In this document: positions 1 through 8,899 of the stretch, in pieces
Layout of the letters: every line of letters starts with the position of its first letter
How positions within the stretch are numbered: the stretch's first letter is position 1
Assembly (NCBI GenBank): GCA_030667525.1
Contig: DAOUVS010000002.1
Span: 1 to 49,366, forward strand
DNA: 49,366 nucleotides
Source: Candidatus Zixiibacteriota bacterium
GTDB lineage: Bacteria; Zixibacteria; MSB-5A5; GN15; PGXB01
Direction: 5' to 3'
Program-made: the position numbers and the translations under genes
Notes under the pieces: model-generated
Databases searched by the model: none
Told to the model about the DNA's origin: nothing
Seen by the model: only the letters and a program-made list of their open reading frames with translations

Positions 1-520
1 GTAATCACCCTGGTTCGCGTAGATGGCTCCAATGTTACCTGTTATCTTTCCCATCGTAGCTTGATCACCAATCCGGGTGGCAATCTCCAACGACTGTTCA
101 TAGTTTTGCAGGGCCTTAGCATAGTCACCCTGATATAAATAGATGTTTCCGATATTATGTAAACAGCCCGCTATCCCACTCTGATCACCAATCCGGATTT
201 GAATCTCCAGCGATTGTTCATAGTTTTGAAGAGCCTTATCATAATTGCCCTGACTTTTGTAGACGATTCCGATATTAGACAACGACCCTGCTATCCCACT
301 TTGATCACCAATCCGGGTGGCAATCTCGAGAGCCTGTTCGAAGTTTTGCAGGGCCTTTTCGTAATCACCCTGATAAAAGTAGACGACTCCCATATTGTTT
401 AATACCGCTGCCAATCCATTTTGATCACCAAGCCGGGTGAAAATCTCCAGCGCTTGTTCGAAGTTTTGAAGAGCCTTATCATAATTGCCCTGTCTCACAT
501 AGATGCTGGCCATGCTACTT
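1..520 (-). repeat. 120-bp tandem repeats encoding near-identical TPRs
   Basis: At DNA level the segment repeats every 120 bases: the block beginning tgatcaccaatccggg recurs near positions 62, 182, 302 and 422. Each unit encodes one 40-residue TPR. The array runs off the window, so its full copy number is unknown. Such conserved units are prone to copy-number change by slippage or recombination. Confidence 0.9.
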
Positions 521-2448
521 AATGATTTTGACAGCGCCTTTTGGTCATTCAGTTGATGGTTTATTTCAAGCACCCGGTCGAACAGAGCCACAGCCTCATT
601 ATACATCCCGCGTGCTTCATATATACCAATAATCTGCGTAAGTGCCCTCACCTCACCATCAAGATTACCAAGCTCTTTTGATATCTCCAGAGCCTTCTCA
701 ACATACTCCTGAGCCTCGTCATAGAGCGACTGGTTTAAATGCGTCCAGGCCAGAGATTGCAGAGCTTCTGCCTCGTCGGATCGAAGGTTTCGTTGCCGTG
801 CCTCTGAGAGCGCCGTCGTCAATTCTTCGTTGGCCTCATCATACTCCCCCCTGAGCTCCAGCACGTCCGCGACTCCCCGCCGCGCCGCCAGAAGAGATGG
901 CTCCAGTTCCAGCGCCTTGCGGTACAACCCCAGGGCCACTTCAACATCGGCTTCGTCGGATTTGTTTTCGAAGGTGTACTTGCCCCGAAGATAGTGGTCA
1001 TAAGCCACCGGGTTCTCGGCGTCCGGAGTCCCGATCTGGGCGGCCTGCATAACCGTGGTATTGATCTCCAGCGCCTGGCTGATTCCCTGCGCCAGTGATT
1101 CTTTGATGCGCGGGAGGTTTTCAAACGTTTCTTCCCAGCGATCGGCCCACAGATTCAATCCGGTTTCCACATCAATAAGCTGAGCCGAAACGCTGATCAG
1201 ATCACCCGACTTGTGAATTGAACCGTTAAGTAATAAAGTCACTTGCAGATGCTGAGCGATCGCATTGAGTTCCTCGTCCGAGTCTTTGTACTTGAGAATC
1301 GATGGCATCGGTGCGACGCCCATCGTGCCGACCCGCGTAAGATCGACAATCAAATCCTCGGTAATGCCATAACTCAGATATTCATCATCAACAGCACCAC
1401 GATTTTTCAAATACAAAACCGCGAGACGACGGGGTGCGGCGATGGCGGGATTATCGGACGTTATCTCAAACTTCCAGGGTTTGATGACTAAAACAATTAC
1501 TATAATCAGCGCAACTATAATAGATGGAGTTAGTATCCGGCGCAATTTCGTTTTGGGCTTGGAGGCTGTGGCCATATGATCCTGTGATCCAGAAGTGACC
1601 AACTGCTTCAAATCAGGGACGACCCCCTCAGCGCTCTGATAACGCAAAGCCGGGTCCTTCTCAAGCAATTTGGAGACAATCCGCTGAAGAGCATCGGAAA
1701 CACCAGATTTGTACCGCGCCAGCGGTTCCGGTGTTTCGTGCAAAATAGAGTTCATGGTGGCAGCATCATATTCTTCAGTAAAAGGAGCCTTGCCGGTAAC
1801 CATTTCATAAATAATAACACCAAGAGAAAACAGGTCTGAACGCCGATCGGTTTTTCCACCCAACACCTGCTCTGGAGACATATAACCAACTGTCCCCAAG
1901 GTGGATCCGGTTTTGGTCAACTTCTCTGCTCCCTTCACCGTCGCCAGACCGAAATCGAGTAGTTTGGGGTGATTATTCTTATCGAGAATTATGTTCGACG
2001 GTTTAATATCACGGTGAATGACACCTGCCTGATGAGCTTCATGAAGGCCTTCACACAACTGAATGGCCAGATTTACCACCTGGTCCGGGATCAGTTCCTT
2101 GCTTTTAATAACATCATTCAATGACTGCCCCTCCAAATGCTCCATAGCAAAGAACGGTCGTCCCTTAAATTCAGAGACTTCGTATATAGTAACAATATTG
2201 GGATGTTTCAAAGCGGCTGTTGCCTGAGCCTCTCGTTTGAAACGAGCGCGGCAATCTTCATCCTGACAGAGACTGGGCGGAGGAAATTTGAGCGCGACCA
2301 TACGCTTCAGCTCGGTGTCTTCCGCAAGATAAACCTCACCCATCCCGCCGGCACCGATTTTGGAGATTATTTTGTAATGTCCAACGATAGTGTCTTTTGT
2401 CAGAAGAGTAAAGGACTGAGTCTTATCATCATCATGATTCCCAGACAT
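1..2448 (-). CDS. Membrane Ser/Thr protein kinase with FlgO-like and TPR domains (3' end beyond window)
   Basis: Open frame from ATG at 2448 to the window edge without a stop (816 residues seen). Residues about 25-280 form a Hanks-type kinase: glycine loop GAGGMGEVY, ATP-site Lys54 in VALK, catalytic HRDIKPSN with Asp147, DFG at 165-167, and MSPEQ in the activation segment. Residues about 306-322 are one transmembrane helix. After it comes a FlgO-like/TolB-N-like segment (RLAVLYLKN...YGITEDLIVDL), then TPRs; the last ones are 40-residue units of LGN/Rapsyn type (NYDKALQNYEQSLEI). By family, the kinase is cytosolic and phosphorylates unknown partners, while the C-terminal half is extracytoplasmic. 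The neighbouring zinc-finger protein carries a homologous C-terminal half. The start is supported by a good N-terminus ahead of the kinase domain and the upstream GGAGAA in the antisense sense. Kinase call is secure; signal and substrates are unknown. Confidence 0.93.
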   Translation of the reverse strand, partial: MSGNHDDDKTQSFTLLTKDTIVGHYKIISKIGAGGMGEVYLAEDTELKRMVALKFPPPSLCQDEDCRARFKREAQATAALKHPNIVTIYEVSEFKGRPFFAMEHLEGQSLNDVIKSKELIPDQVVNLAIQLCEGLHEAHQAGVIHRDIKPSNIILDKNNHPKLLDFGLATVKGAEKLTKTGSTLGTVGYMSPEQVLGGKTDRRSDLFSLGVIIYEMVTGKAPFTEEYDAATMNSILHETPEPLARYKSGVSDALQRIVSKLLEKDPALRYQSAEGVVPDLKQLVTSGSQDHMATASKPKTKLRRILTPSIIVALIIVIVLVIKPWKFEITSDNPAIAAPRRLAVLYLKNRGAVDDEYLSYGITEDLIVDLTRVGTMGVAPMPSILKYKDSDEELNAIAQHLQVTLLLNGSIHKSGDLISVSAQLIDVETGLNLWADRWEETFENLPRIKESLAQGISQALEINTTVMQAAQIGTPDAENPVAYDHYLRGKYTFENKSDEADVEVALGLYRKALELEPSLLAARRGVADVLELRGEYDEANEELTTALSEARQRNLRSDEAEALQSLAWTHLNQSLYDEAQEYVEKALEISKELGNLDGEVRALTQIIGIYEARGMYNEAVALFDRVLEINHQLNDQKALSKSLSSMASIYVRQGNYDKALQNFEQALEIFTRLGDQNGLAAVLNNMGVVYFYQGDYEKALQNFEQALEIATRIGDQSGIAGSLSNIGIVYKSQGNYDKALQNYEQSLEIQIRIGDQSGIAGCLHNIGNIYLYQGDYAKALQNYEQSLEIATRIGDQATMGKITGNIGAIYANQGDY

Positions 2449-2657
2449 AAAAATTCTCCTGCCTTACTGATTGATAAAAATAATATATGAAGATATTAGC
2501 GTCGAAACAACTTAAAATGTGTTTGAAGATATTAGAATTAAACAACGAAGAATAAAAGACTGTAAATTAATGACAACTAAACGGATACAAAAATTGGCGT
2601 CCCCTAGTTGATGAACTTCGAACTTTTTTGAGAGAAACGGCATGAATATAATCAGGA
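2449..2657. other. Intergenic gap holding a 34-bp copy of a dispersed repeat (copy C)
   Basis: No gene is visible. Positions 2588-2621 match 8687-8719 with only a few differences in the same orientation. Read on the minus strand, this stretch contains GTTCATCAACTAGGGGACGCCA, resembling the T-arm/acceptor 3' end of tRNA-Glu at 18515-18592 (AGGGGACGCCA against TGGGGACGCCA). Only the tRNA-like end of the longer repeat is present here. Confidence 0.6.
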
Positions 2658-4922
2658 TTACGAGCTGCTTTTAAGTTTCGCCAATCTTTCTTTGGCATCT
2701 TCCACCGATTCCAATTCTTCATCGGCATTTTTCCAGATATTAAGAAACGCCTCATATTGTTCAACTGCCTTCTGATATTTACCTGTTTTTTCATAAGCGA
2801 GACCGAGATAATAGTACAATTTCGTTGACATAATAGGGAAATATGAGCGCTGGGCCCCATATTCATGTTGTATTCCCTCAAATCCGGAGATTGCCTTATC
2901 ATATCGTTCGGCCAGATAGTACGCCTTAGAAAGCATATACATTACGACAAATTCATCATTGTGATCTCGCGACTTTTCAAAACTGAGACAGGCTTTTTCA
3001 TAGTTCCCTTCGGCGATGTCAATGGCGCCGACTGCATACCAGTAGGTATATTGCATACTATTAGTTTCTTCAACGTGAGCTTTCAGATCCTTTAGTTTAT
3101 TTTTTGTTCCATTAAGATCGCCGCTCTCAGCTAGAGTCTGAATGCCAAGATAGACATAGTAAGCTTTGCTAACAGGGTTGGTAGCCTGGTATAGCTCAAC
3201 GGTCTTGTCGGTTTCATCAAGAGCCAAAGCCCAATTTTTCTGCTCAATATATATTCTTGATTTATAATAATGGTTAATGGTATAGTCTATATCGGAAGCA
3301 CCAATTGCATCATCAAATCTTTTTAGAGCTTCGTTGAATTTTCCTTGAAACAATGGAATGAATGCCCTTAATTTCAAAGCCTCCGACTTCTGACTTTCTA
3401 TTCCCTGCAGAATATTTATGCAGCTGTCGGCTTTGTCATACTCCTGTTCAAAAATATACATCAGGCAAAGCTTCCTCAGTGAGGCATAAAAATTTGGCTT
3501 GACGGTCAATGCTCTTTTATATGAATCAATGGCATTATCCAGCATCCCATTTAGGCCATATATTTCAGCCTTAGTATCAAGTGGGTTGGCTTCATCGGGG
3601 GCAAGTTCAATGTACTTATCAATGGCCCGGAGCGATTTTTCAAAATCTCCAATATTATTATAGATATAGGCCAGTTGATTATAAGCCATTTTAAATAATG
3701 GGTCTAACTCAATTGCCTTATAAAGAAAAACAATGGCGGAGTCAAATCGCTGAAAGCGATTATAATAAACTCCCAATTGATAATAGGCATCTTTTTCATC
3801 TGGGTATCTCTTTATAATCTTGTACAATTCCCCCAAAGAACTATCACACTCATTATTGATCATTGCCTCAAGACTTCGGATATATAACTTTTCCTTCTGG
3901 GTCACATTCTCAGAATACTGCAGCACTTTGGAGATCAGCGAAGCATCTTTGAGTGTGGTTAAGGCATAATAAGCCATCGCAAAGGTCGAATCATACTCAA
4001 TCGCCTTTTCATAATATTTAACTGCTTCATCGCTATAGTACTTGCTCGAATACTCATCACCCATCAAATAGTACCGATATGCCTCAGCAGAATGGGTGGT
4101 GACATCGGCCACAGCCGGATCAGGCTCTTCGTAGGCCTCGGCCGGAAGTGCAAGATCAGATTTTATCTCAACTGAGAGTTGGTCAACAAGAGAAAATATA
4201 TCCTGAGATTCTTTTCCGGTAACTTTCTGGGTTGCGACAACATCACCATTCGAAGCATTTATTATCTGAGACGTCAAAATCAAATGCGGTTCAATTTGTA
4301 AAATACTACCAGTCAGAAGCCATCTCGATCCTGATTTTTGTGCTACTTCGGAAGCGATACTTCTATCAATTATTTTGGTTCCTTCTTGACCGAGAAATTT
4401 TAGTATATCATATAGACGTTGACTGGATACGACTTGCATATATTGAGATTCGGCCAGATCGGTAATTAGAAGATTTGTGGCAATCTCCCCATATTGTAAG
4501 GAGTCGTCCGGTTCGGCTAAATTCTCAAAATACATAATTGCCAATCGATTTTCGGCCGCGATTGCTTCTTTGGAAGGACTTATATCAAATTGCCAATCTT
4601 TCAAAACAAGAACCAAAAACAATGCCGCAGCGGCCGCTATTGGAATAAAGGTTTTCCAGAGTTTTTTTGATCTGATTGGTATTATCTGCGTAGTAGATTT
4701 TTCGACTTCGATATAATCTTTTTCAATGAACTGCTTTACCGATTCCTGCACATCCGGATCATTTCTTAAAAGAAAAGCTTCCTGTTTGAATTTATTCAGT
4801 TCTTCAAAACATGAATCGCACTCCAGCAAATGAATTTCAAATTCATTCCGGCTTTCTTCAGGTAATAGCCCCAATTCATAGGCATATATCATATCACTGA
4901 AATGTTTTTCTCTGCAACTCAT
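2658..4922 (-). CDS. Zinc-finger anti-sigma-like membrane protein with FlgO-like domain and TPRs
   Basis: 754 residues. The N-terminus carries a zinc-binding anti-sigma (zf-HC2) pattern: Cys3/His7, then His31-x3-Cys35-x2-Cys38 (HLLECDSC). One transmembrane helix lies around residues 88-108 (FIPIAAAAALFLVLVL). A FlgO-like domain follows (RLAIMYFENLAEPDDSLQYG), then about ten TPRs to the C-terminus. The ATG lies 4 bases after the stop of the upstream sigma-factor gene, so the two are co-transcribed and probably translationally coupled. By family, the zinc finger holds the sigma factor at the membrane until a signal reaches the outer half. The TM-FlgO-TPR part is visibly homologous to that of the kinase at 1-2448. 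The signal is unknown, and FlgO-like is a structural label rather than a proven function. Confidence 0.85.
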   Translation of the reverse strand: MSCREKHFSDMIYAYELGLLPEESRNEFEIHLLECDSCFEELNKFKQEAFLLRNDPDVQESVKQFIEKDYIEVEKSTTQIIPIRSKKLWKTFIPIAAAAALFLVLVLKDWQFDISPSKEAIAAENRLAIMYFENLAEPDDSLQYGEIATNLLITDLAESQYMQVVSSQRLYDILKFLGQEGTKIIDRSIASEVAQKSGSRWLLTGSILQIEPHLILTSQIINASNGDVVATQKVTGKESQDIFSLVDQLSVEIKSDLALPAEAYEEPDPAVADVTTHSAEAYRYYLMGDEYSSKYYSDEAVKYYEKAIEYDSTFAMAYYALTTLKDASLISKVLQYSENVTQKEKLYIRSLEAMINNECDSSLGELYKIIKRYPDEKDAYYQLGVYYNRFQRFDSAIVFLYKAIELDPLFKMAYNQLAYIYNNIGDFEKSLRAIDKYIELAPDEANPLDTKAEIYGLNGMLDNAIDSYKRALTVKPNFYASLRKLCLMYIFEQEYDKADSCINILQGIESQKSEALKLRAFIPLFQGKFNEALKRFDDAIGASDIDYTINHYYKSRIYIEQKNWALALDETDKTVELYQATNPVSKAYYVYLGIQTLAESGDLNGTKNKLKDLKAHVEETNSMQYTYWYAVGAIDIAEGNYEKACLSFEKSRDHNDEFVVMYMLSKAYYLAERYDKAISGFEGIQHEYGAQRSYFPIMSTKLYYYLGLAYEKTGKYQKAVEQYEAFLNIWKNADEELESVEDAKERLAKLKSSS

Positions 4923-4926
4923 TATT

Positions 4927-5457
4927 TTACTTATCCATTTCCAAACAGGTTTTCAATTTTGCTCTGGCCCGAGATAGCAGAATATATGCGCCGTTTCGAG
5001 TCAATTTTAATTTCTTGCAAATCTGTTCCATATCATAACCCTGATATGAGAAATTAAGAATTCGGGCATGCCTTATATTGGCCTCATTTATTTTCTTCAG
5101 ACAATTGAGTAATCGGCGCTTGAGCTCAGGATTCGGCATAAAAACGGCCGAATCGTTTTTCTGCTCGGCTAATTCCTCAAGTTTGTCCTTATGGCGCCCC
5201 TTTGTCCTGTAATAGTTTAAGGTATTAAACTCCAACACTTTATGGGCCCAGGCAGAGAAGCTTAATTCAAAATCAATATTCAGATACTTGCGCGCTATCA
5301 CTATCAGCGTATTTTGTAATACATCCTCAATATCTGTTTCATTCATTATCTTATGCTGTAAGATTAACTGAAATCTTTCACGCAACTTATCAAATAATTG
5401 TTTTTCCGCAGATTTGTTGCCATCGCGAACTATGTCATAAAGCTCATTTATGTTCAA
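4927..5457 (-). CDS. ECF-type RNA polymerase sigma factor
   Basis: 176 residues, the usual size for an ECF sigma factor. Region 2 is seen in DIEDVLQNTLIVIARKYL and SFSAWAHKVLEFNTLNYYR (residues about 42-85, -10 recognition and core binding). Region 4 is a helix-turn-helix near the C-terminus, with YDMEQICKKLKLTRNGAYI followed by LLSRARAKLK (residues about 138-170, -35 recognition). It is the first gene of a two-gene unit with the zinc-finger membrane protein immediately downstream, the standard sigma/anti-sigma order. A plausible promoter lies 30-58 bases upstream. Target promoters cannot be read from this window. Confidence 0.9.
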   Translation of the reverse strand: MNINELYDIVRDGNKSAEKQLFDKLRERFQLILQHKIMNETDIEDVLQNTLIVIARKYLNIDFELSFSAWAHKVLEFNTLNYYRTKGRHKDKLEELAEQKNDSAVFMPNPELKRRLLNCLKKINEANIRHARILNFSYQGYDMEQICKKLKLTRNGAYILLSRARAKLKTCLEMDK

Positions 5458-5486
5458 GATTGCCTCATACTCCCATTGTAATCAAT

Positions 5487-5515
5487 ATAATATGCAAAAA
5501 TACGGCTATTTGCAA
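5487..5515 (-). promoter_or_regulatory. Candidate promoter of the sigma/anti-sigma operon
   Basis: On the minus strand TTGCAA (5510-5515), 17-base spacer, TATTAT (5487-5492), 30 bases before the sigma-factor ATG. It resembles a housekeeping sigma-70 site. AT-rich surroundings make chance matches possible. Confidence 0.4.
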
Positions 5516-5635
5516 TTGGCAAACATATTAATAATTATTTTTCTCCCTTTTTGAAAGACCTTGCCAGTTCCGACAGCATACTTAATGAATTATAGGATTG
5601 GCCTTGTTAAAACATTAATAGGAGGTTTATACAAT

Positions 5636-7072
5636 ATGAAATTTTTCGCAAGATATTTTATTGGCCTGCTTTTAATTATCAGCCTGCCAGTGTTAACTCT
5701 TGCGCAGGGAGGTTATTGGTTTGATCGGGCCGATCTTCCGACACCGCGACAAGAAATCCTGCCCGGAGAGTTGGACGGTACAATTTATGTCATCGGCGGC
5801 TGGTTGGATGGATACTCAATAACCAACATAGTCGAAGTGTATGACCCGGCCACAAACTCATGGTCAACGGCACCGCCACTGCCAACCAACCGTCATCACT
5901 GTGCGGCTGTTGCGATTGATGAGATTCTCTATGTCATTGGCGGATATGCCAATACCACCTGGAAATCATGGATGCCAACTAATATAACTCTGGCATACGA
6001 TCCTGATACTGATGAATGGACCGAACGGGCGCCGATGATTGTCGGCCGTGGCGAACATAGCGCGGTCGTATATGACGGTAAAATCTATGTTACCGGTGGC
6101 AATAAACAGTTGGATTCGGTAACTCCGGTTGTCGAGGTCTATGATCCATCAGCCGACAGCTGGACCCAGGTGGCATCTATGATTACTCCCCGGCATCATC
6201 ATGCCTCAGCCGTGGTTGATGACACCCTCATCTATGTAGTAGGCGGGAGACAGGGATTTTTGGGTGATCCCTACATAATGATAAGTGCAGTTGAGGCGTA
6301 TGCACCGGCGAGTGATACCTGGTACACTATTACAGATATGCCCAATCCTCGAGGAGGCCTCTCCGCCACCGGCATCGATGGTAAATTATATATTTTTGGC
6401 GGAGAGATTCCGGGGATATTTGAAGAGGTCGAAGAGTACGATCCAGATTTGGATAGTTGGACAGAGTTAACAACAATGCTGACTCCGCGTCATGGAACAG
6501 CGGCGGTTATTGTCGGCGATACTGTTTATATTATTGGCGGTTCATATTGTGAAGGTATGTGTACCGATAATTCCAATCAGGGATTCGTTCTTGGTGCATG
6601 CACCGATACCGATTTTGACGGTTATGGCGACACCGATGATCCGACCTACAGCTGCCCTCCGGATAATTGCCCTGATATTTATAACCCGGATCAATTAGAC
6701 ACAGATGAAGACGGCGTTGGTGATATCTGCGACGGCTGCCCAAATGATTTTAACCCGGGAGGCGAAGATACTGATACTGATGGGATTCAGGATGCCTGCG
6801 ATAATTGCCCCGATCATTATAACCCTGGGCAGGAAGACAGCAACGGCAACGATGTCGGTGATCTCTGCGATTATACCTGTACCGATGCCAATGGTGATCT
6901 TCTGGTCAATATCCTCGATATCGTTTATCTGATAAATTATAAGTATAAAAGTGGACCAGCACCTGACCCACTTGAATCAGTCGATGTCAATCATGATATT
7001 TTAATCAATATCCTCGATATAGTATATCTGATTAATTACAAGTATAAGAGCGCCCTGAACCGGAGTGCATAG
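5636..7072 (+). CDS. Secreted Kelch-repeat protein with calcium repeats and dockerin-like tail
   Basis: I start at ATG 5636 (478 residues): AGGAGG at 5620-5625 sits 10 bases upstream, and the product then begins with a clean signal peptide (MKFFARYFIGLLLIISLPVLTLAQ). An in-frame upstream extension to 5561 lacks these signs. Residues about 25-310 hold about six Kelch units (VYDPATNSWSTAPPLP, YVIGG, RHHHASAVV), predicting a six-bladed propeller. Next come thrombospondin type-3 repeats (DNCPDIYNPDQLDTDEDGVGD). The C-terminus is a duplicated dockerin-like module with two copies of INILDIVYLINYKYK. It is probably exported and bound to a surface partner. The ligand of the propeller is unknown. The next gene has the same tail. 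Confidence 0.88.
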   Translation: MKFFARYFIGLLLIISLPVLTLAQGGYWFDRADLPTPRQEILPGELDGTIYVIGGWLDGYSITNIVEVYDPATNSWSTAPPLPTNRHHCAAVAIDEILYVIGGYANTTWKSWMPTNITLAYDPDTDEWTERAPMIVGRGEHSAVVYDGKIYVTGGNKQLDSVTPVVEVYDPSADSWTQVASMITPRHHHASAVVDDTLIYVVGGRQGFLGDPYIMISAVEAYAPASDTWYTITDMPNPRGGLSATGIDGKLYIFGGEIPGIFEEVEEYDPDLDSWTELTTMLTPRHGTAAVIVGDTVYIIGGSYCEGMCTDNSNQGFVLGACTDTDFDGYGDTDDPTYSCPPDNCPDIYNPDQLDTDEDGVGDICDGCPNDFNPGGEDTDTDGIQDACDNCPDHYNPGQEDSNGNDVGDLCDYTCTDANGDLLVNILDIVYLINYKYKSGPAPDPLESVDVNHDILINILDIVYLINYKYKSALNRSA

Positions 7073-7149
7073 TCTGGGTAATATAATTAAAAGCAAAATG
7101 AATAGTATATATGAAATATCAAACAGTTACAAAATTCATAGGAGAAATC

Positions 7150-8406
7150 ATGCAAAAGCAAATTATTAATCTGATTGCATTAACCGTTTTATTATTGCCG
7201 GTTTTATCAAGTGGGCAGGTTACAGTCGGCAGTCCGGAACATGCTACATATGATGTGGCCAACGATCGTTACCTTGTCTGTAATTTTTATGGCAGAAAAG
7301 TTGTTGCGATTGATAACGAGGGGACAGCATCTGATTTTGTCACCAATATAGGCTATGCATACGGTAATCATATTGTCGGTAACACCCTTTTTGTAACATG
7401 CGGAAATTTATATGTAAGAGCCTTTGATCTGACCACGGGAGATCTATTATGGGTCAAATATGTTGCCGGCGCAAATCAACTGGACGGGTTGACCGCCGAC
7501 AACGATGGTTATTTATACCTTGTCGATGCCGTCAATGGGGCCGGAGAGATTTTCAAGTTAAAAATTAGCGATCAGACCGTTGAAACTTTTGTCGGCAGTG
7601 GCCTTCCGGGATGGCCCCAGGATGTAATTTTTGACGAAGCCAATAATCGTTTGCTCTTGGTTGGGATTGGGACCAGTACACCAATTGTGGCAGTAGATTT
7701 GACTGACGCTTCTTTAACGTCATTGGTGACAACTCCGTTTGGAAATATGGATGGAATCGCTATGGCCAATGATGGTAATGTCTATGTTACAAGTTATTAC
7801 GATGGAACTATCTATAAGTATGACCAGACTTATACCAATCCGCCAGTTCTAATATCAAGCACGCATTCAGGACCGGCCGGACTTGGATATAATCCAATCG
7901 ATAATATTCTGGCCGTACCAAATTTTAATGCCAACAGGATCGATTTCATTCCTCTTGACGATAATGATGATGATGATGTTTTGGATTATATTGATAACTG
8001 TCCCCTCGTTCCCAATACTGATCAAAGCGATGTTGACGAAGACGGAGATGGTGACCTTTGTGATGGATGTCCGGATAATTATAACCCTCTTCATGAAGAT
8101 GCTGATTTAGATGGTGTTGAAGATGCTTGTGATAATTGCCCTGAGCATGCTAACCCGGGACAGGAAGACAGCAATGGGAATGATGTCGGTGATTTGTGTG
8201 ATTATCTATGTGGCGATGCCGATGGCGTACCACCAGTTAATATTTTGGATATAGTTTACCTTATTAATTTCAAATATAAAAGCGGTCCCGCTCCTGACCC
8301 GCTTGAATCAGCCGATGTAAACCATGATCTGTTAGTAAATATCCTCGATATAGTTTATCTAATTAACTACAAGTACAAAGCTGGCCTCGAACCGATTTGC
8401 CCATAA
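7150..8406 (+). CDS. Secreted NHL/SMP-30-like beta-propeller protein with calcium repeats and dockerin-like tail
   Basis: I choose ATG 7150 (418 residues), preceded by AGGAGA at 7140-7145 and followed by a signal peptide (MQKQIINLIALTVLLLPVLSSGQ). Residues about 25-270 are repeats of NHL/SMP-30 style (DGLTADNDGYLYLVDAVNG, DGIAMANDGNVYVTSYYDG, PAGLGYNPIDNILAVPN). Residues about 275-350 are thrombospondin type-3 repeats and the end is a dockerin-like duplication with NILDIVYLI(N)xKYK twice. It lies 77 bases downstream of the Kelch protein and is probably co-expressed. No catalytic residues of a lactonase can be assigned, so a binding or structural role is as likely as an enzymatic one. Confidence 0.85.
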   Translation: MQKQIINLIALTVLLLPVLSSGQVTVGSPEHATYDVANDRYLVCNFYGRKVVAIDNEGTASDFVTNIGYAYGNHIVGNTLFVTCGNLYVRAFDLTTGDLLWVKYVAGANQLDGLTADNDGYLYLVDAVNGAGEIFKLKISDQTVETFVGSGLPGWPQDVIFDEANNRLLLVGIGTSTPIVAVDLTDASLTSLVTTPFGNMDGIAMANDGNVYVTSYYDGTIYKYDQTYTNPPVLISSTHSGPAGLGYNPIDNILAVPNFNANRIDFIPLDDNDDDDVLDYIDNCPLVPNTDQSDVDEDGDGDLCDGCPDNYNPLHEDADLDGVEDACDNCPEHANPGQEDSNGNDVGDLCDYLCGDADGVPPVNILDIVYLINFKYKSGPAPDPLESADVNHDLLVNILDIVYLINYKYKAGLEPICP

Positions 8407-8559
8407 TAATTCTATAATAGCGGATTTATAGAAGGATTGATTTAATTTTATAAATTCCATTGCCAGTTTGCGGAATAATTGGTAATGGAAGAAAGGCGAA
8501 ATGCAGCTATATATTTATAAAAATATTTTGTGTGCCTAAACAAAGGTAACGAAATTGCC

Positions 8560-8719
8560 ATTTCTATTTGTTCATCAAAAAGTGTTTTCGAAATTTTATA
8601 AAGCGTTGTTGCTTTAGTACTTATTAAACAATTTTGAAAATCATCACTTTGGGGTGGATTTGTAACTTATTGAAATACAACAAGATAAAATTGGTGTTCC
8701 CTAATTGATGAACTTCGAA
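8560..8719 (+). repeat. Dispersed intergenic repeat, copy A
   Basis: About 130 bases align almost without gaps to 18381-18514 (shared landmarks TATTTGTTCATCAAAAAGT, CAATTTTGAAAATCATCACT, ATACAACA). The right end (8687-8719) also matches copy C at 2588-2621. The minus strand of that end resembles the 3' end of a tRNA, as copy B actually abuts tRNA-Glu. Translated on the minus strand, both long copies give a similar string (PQSDDFQNC...SK.LFDEQIE), so this may be a relic of a mobile coding element. Confidence 0.7.
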
Positions 8720-8853
8720 ATTATTTAATACGTGTTGCATAAGCCAAAGACATTTGAGATCATTGCTATCGCGTTGCAATTCAACGTGTTGTAATTGACC
8801 AATAACTCACATTATATATCGATTCCTGCATTATTAATCTTAACTAAACAAAT

Positions 8854-8882
8854 ATAAGGGTGTACCTACAGTACACCCTTAT
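8854..8882 (-). terminator. Hairpin terminator after the response-regulator gene
   Basis: A perfect 12-base stem (ATAAGGGTGTAC/GTACACCCTTAT) with a 5-base loop, 17 bases after the end of the minus-strand gene at 8900. The T-rich tail on the minus strand is weak (ATATTTGTTT). It may act in both directions between convergent transcripts. Confidence 0.6.
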
Positions 8883-8899
8883 AGGTATAAATAGCTGAT

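Larger units (their letters stand above)
8407..8899. other. Gene-free stretch between convergent operons
   Basis: Holds, in order: an inverted repeat at 8455-8465/8480-8490 (TTCCATTGCCA against TGGTAATGGAA, one mismatch) just after the dockerin-tailed gene, a copy of the dispersed repeat (8560-8719), and a strong hairpin at 8854-8882. No credible coding frame was found. Confidence 0.7.
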
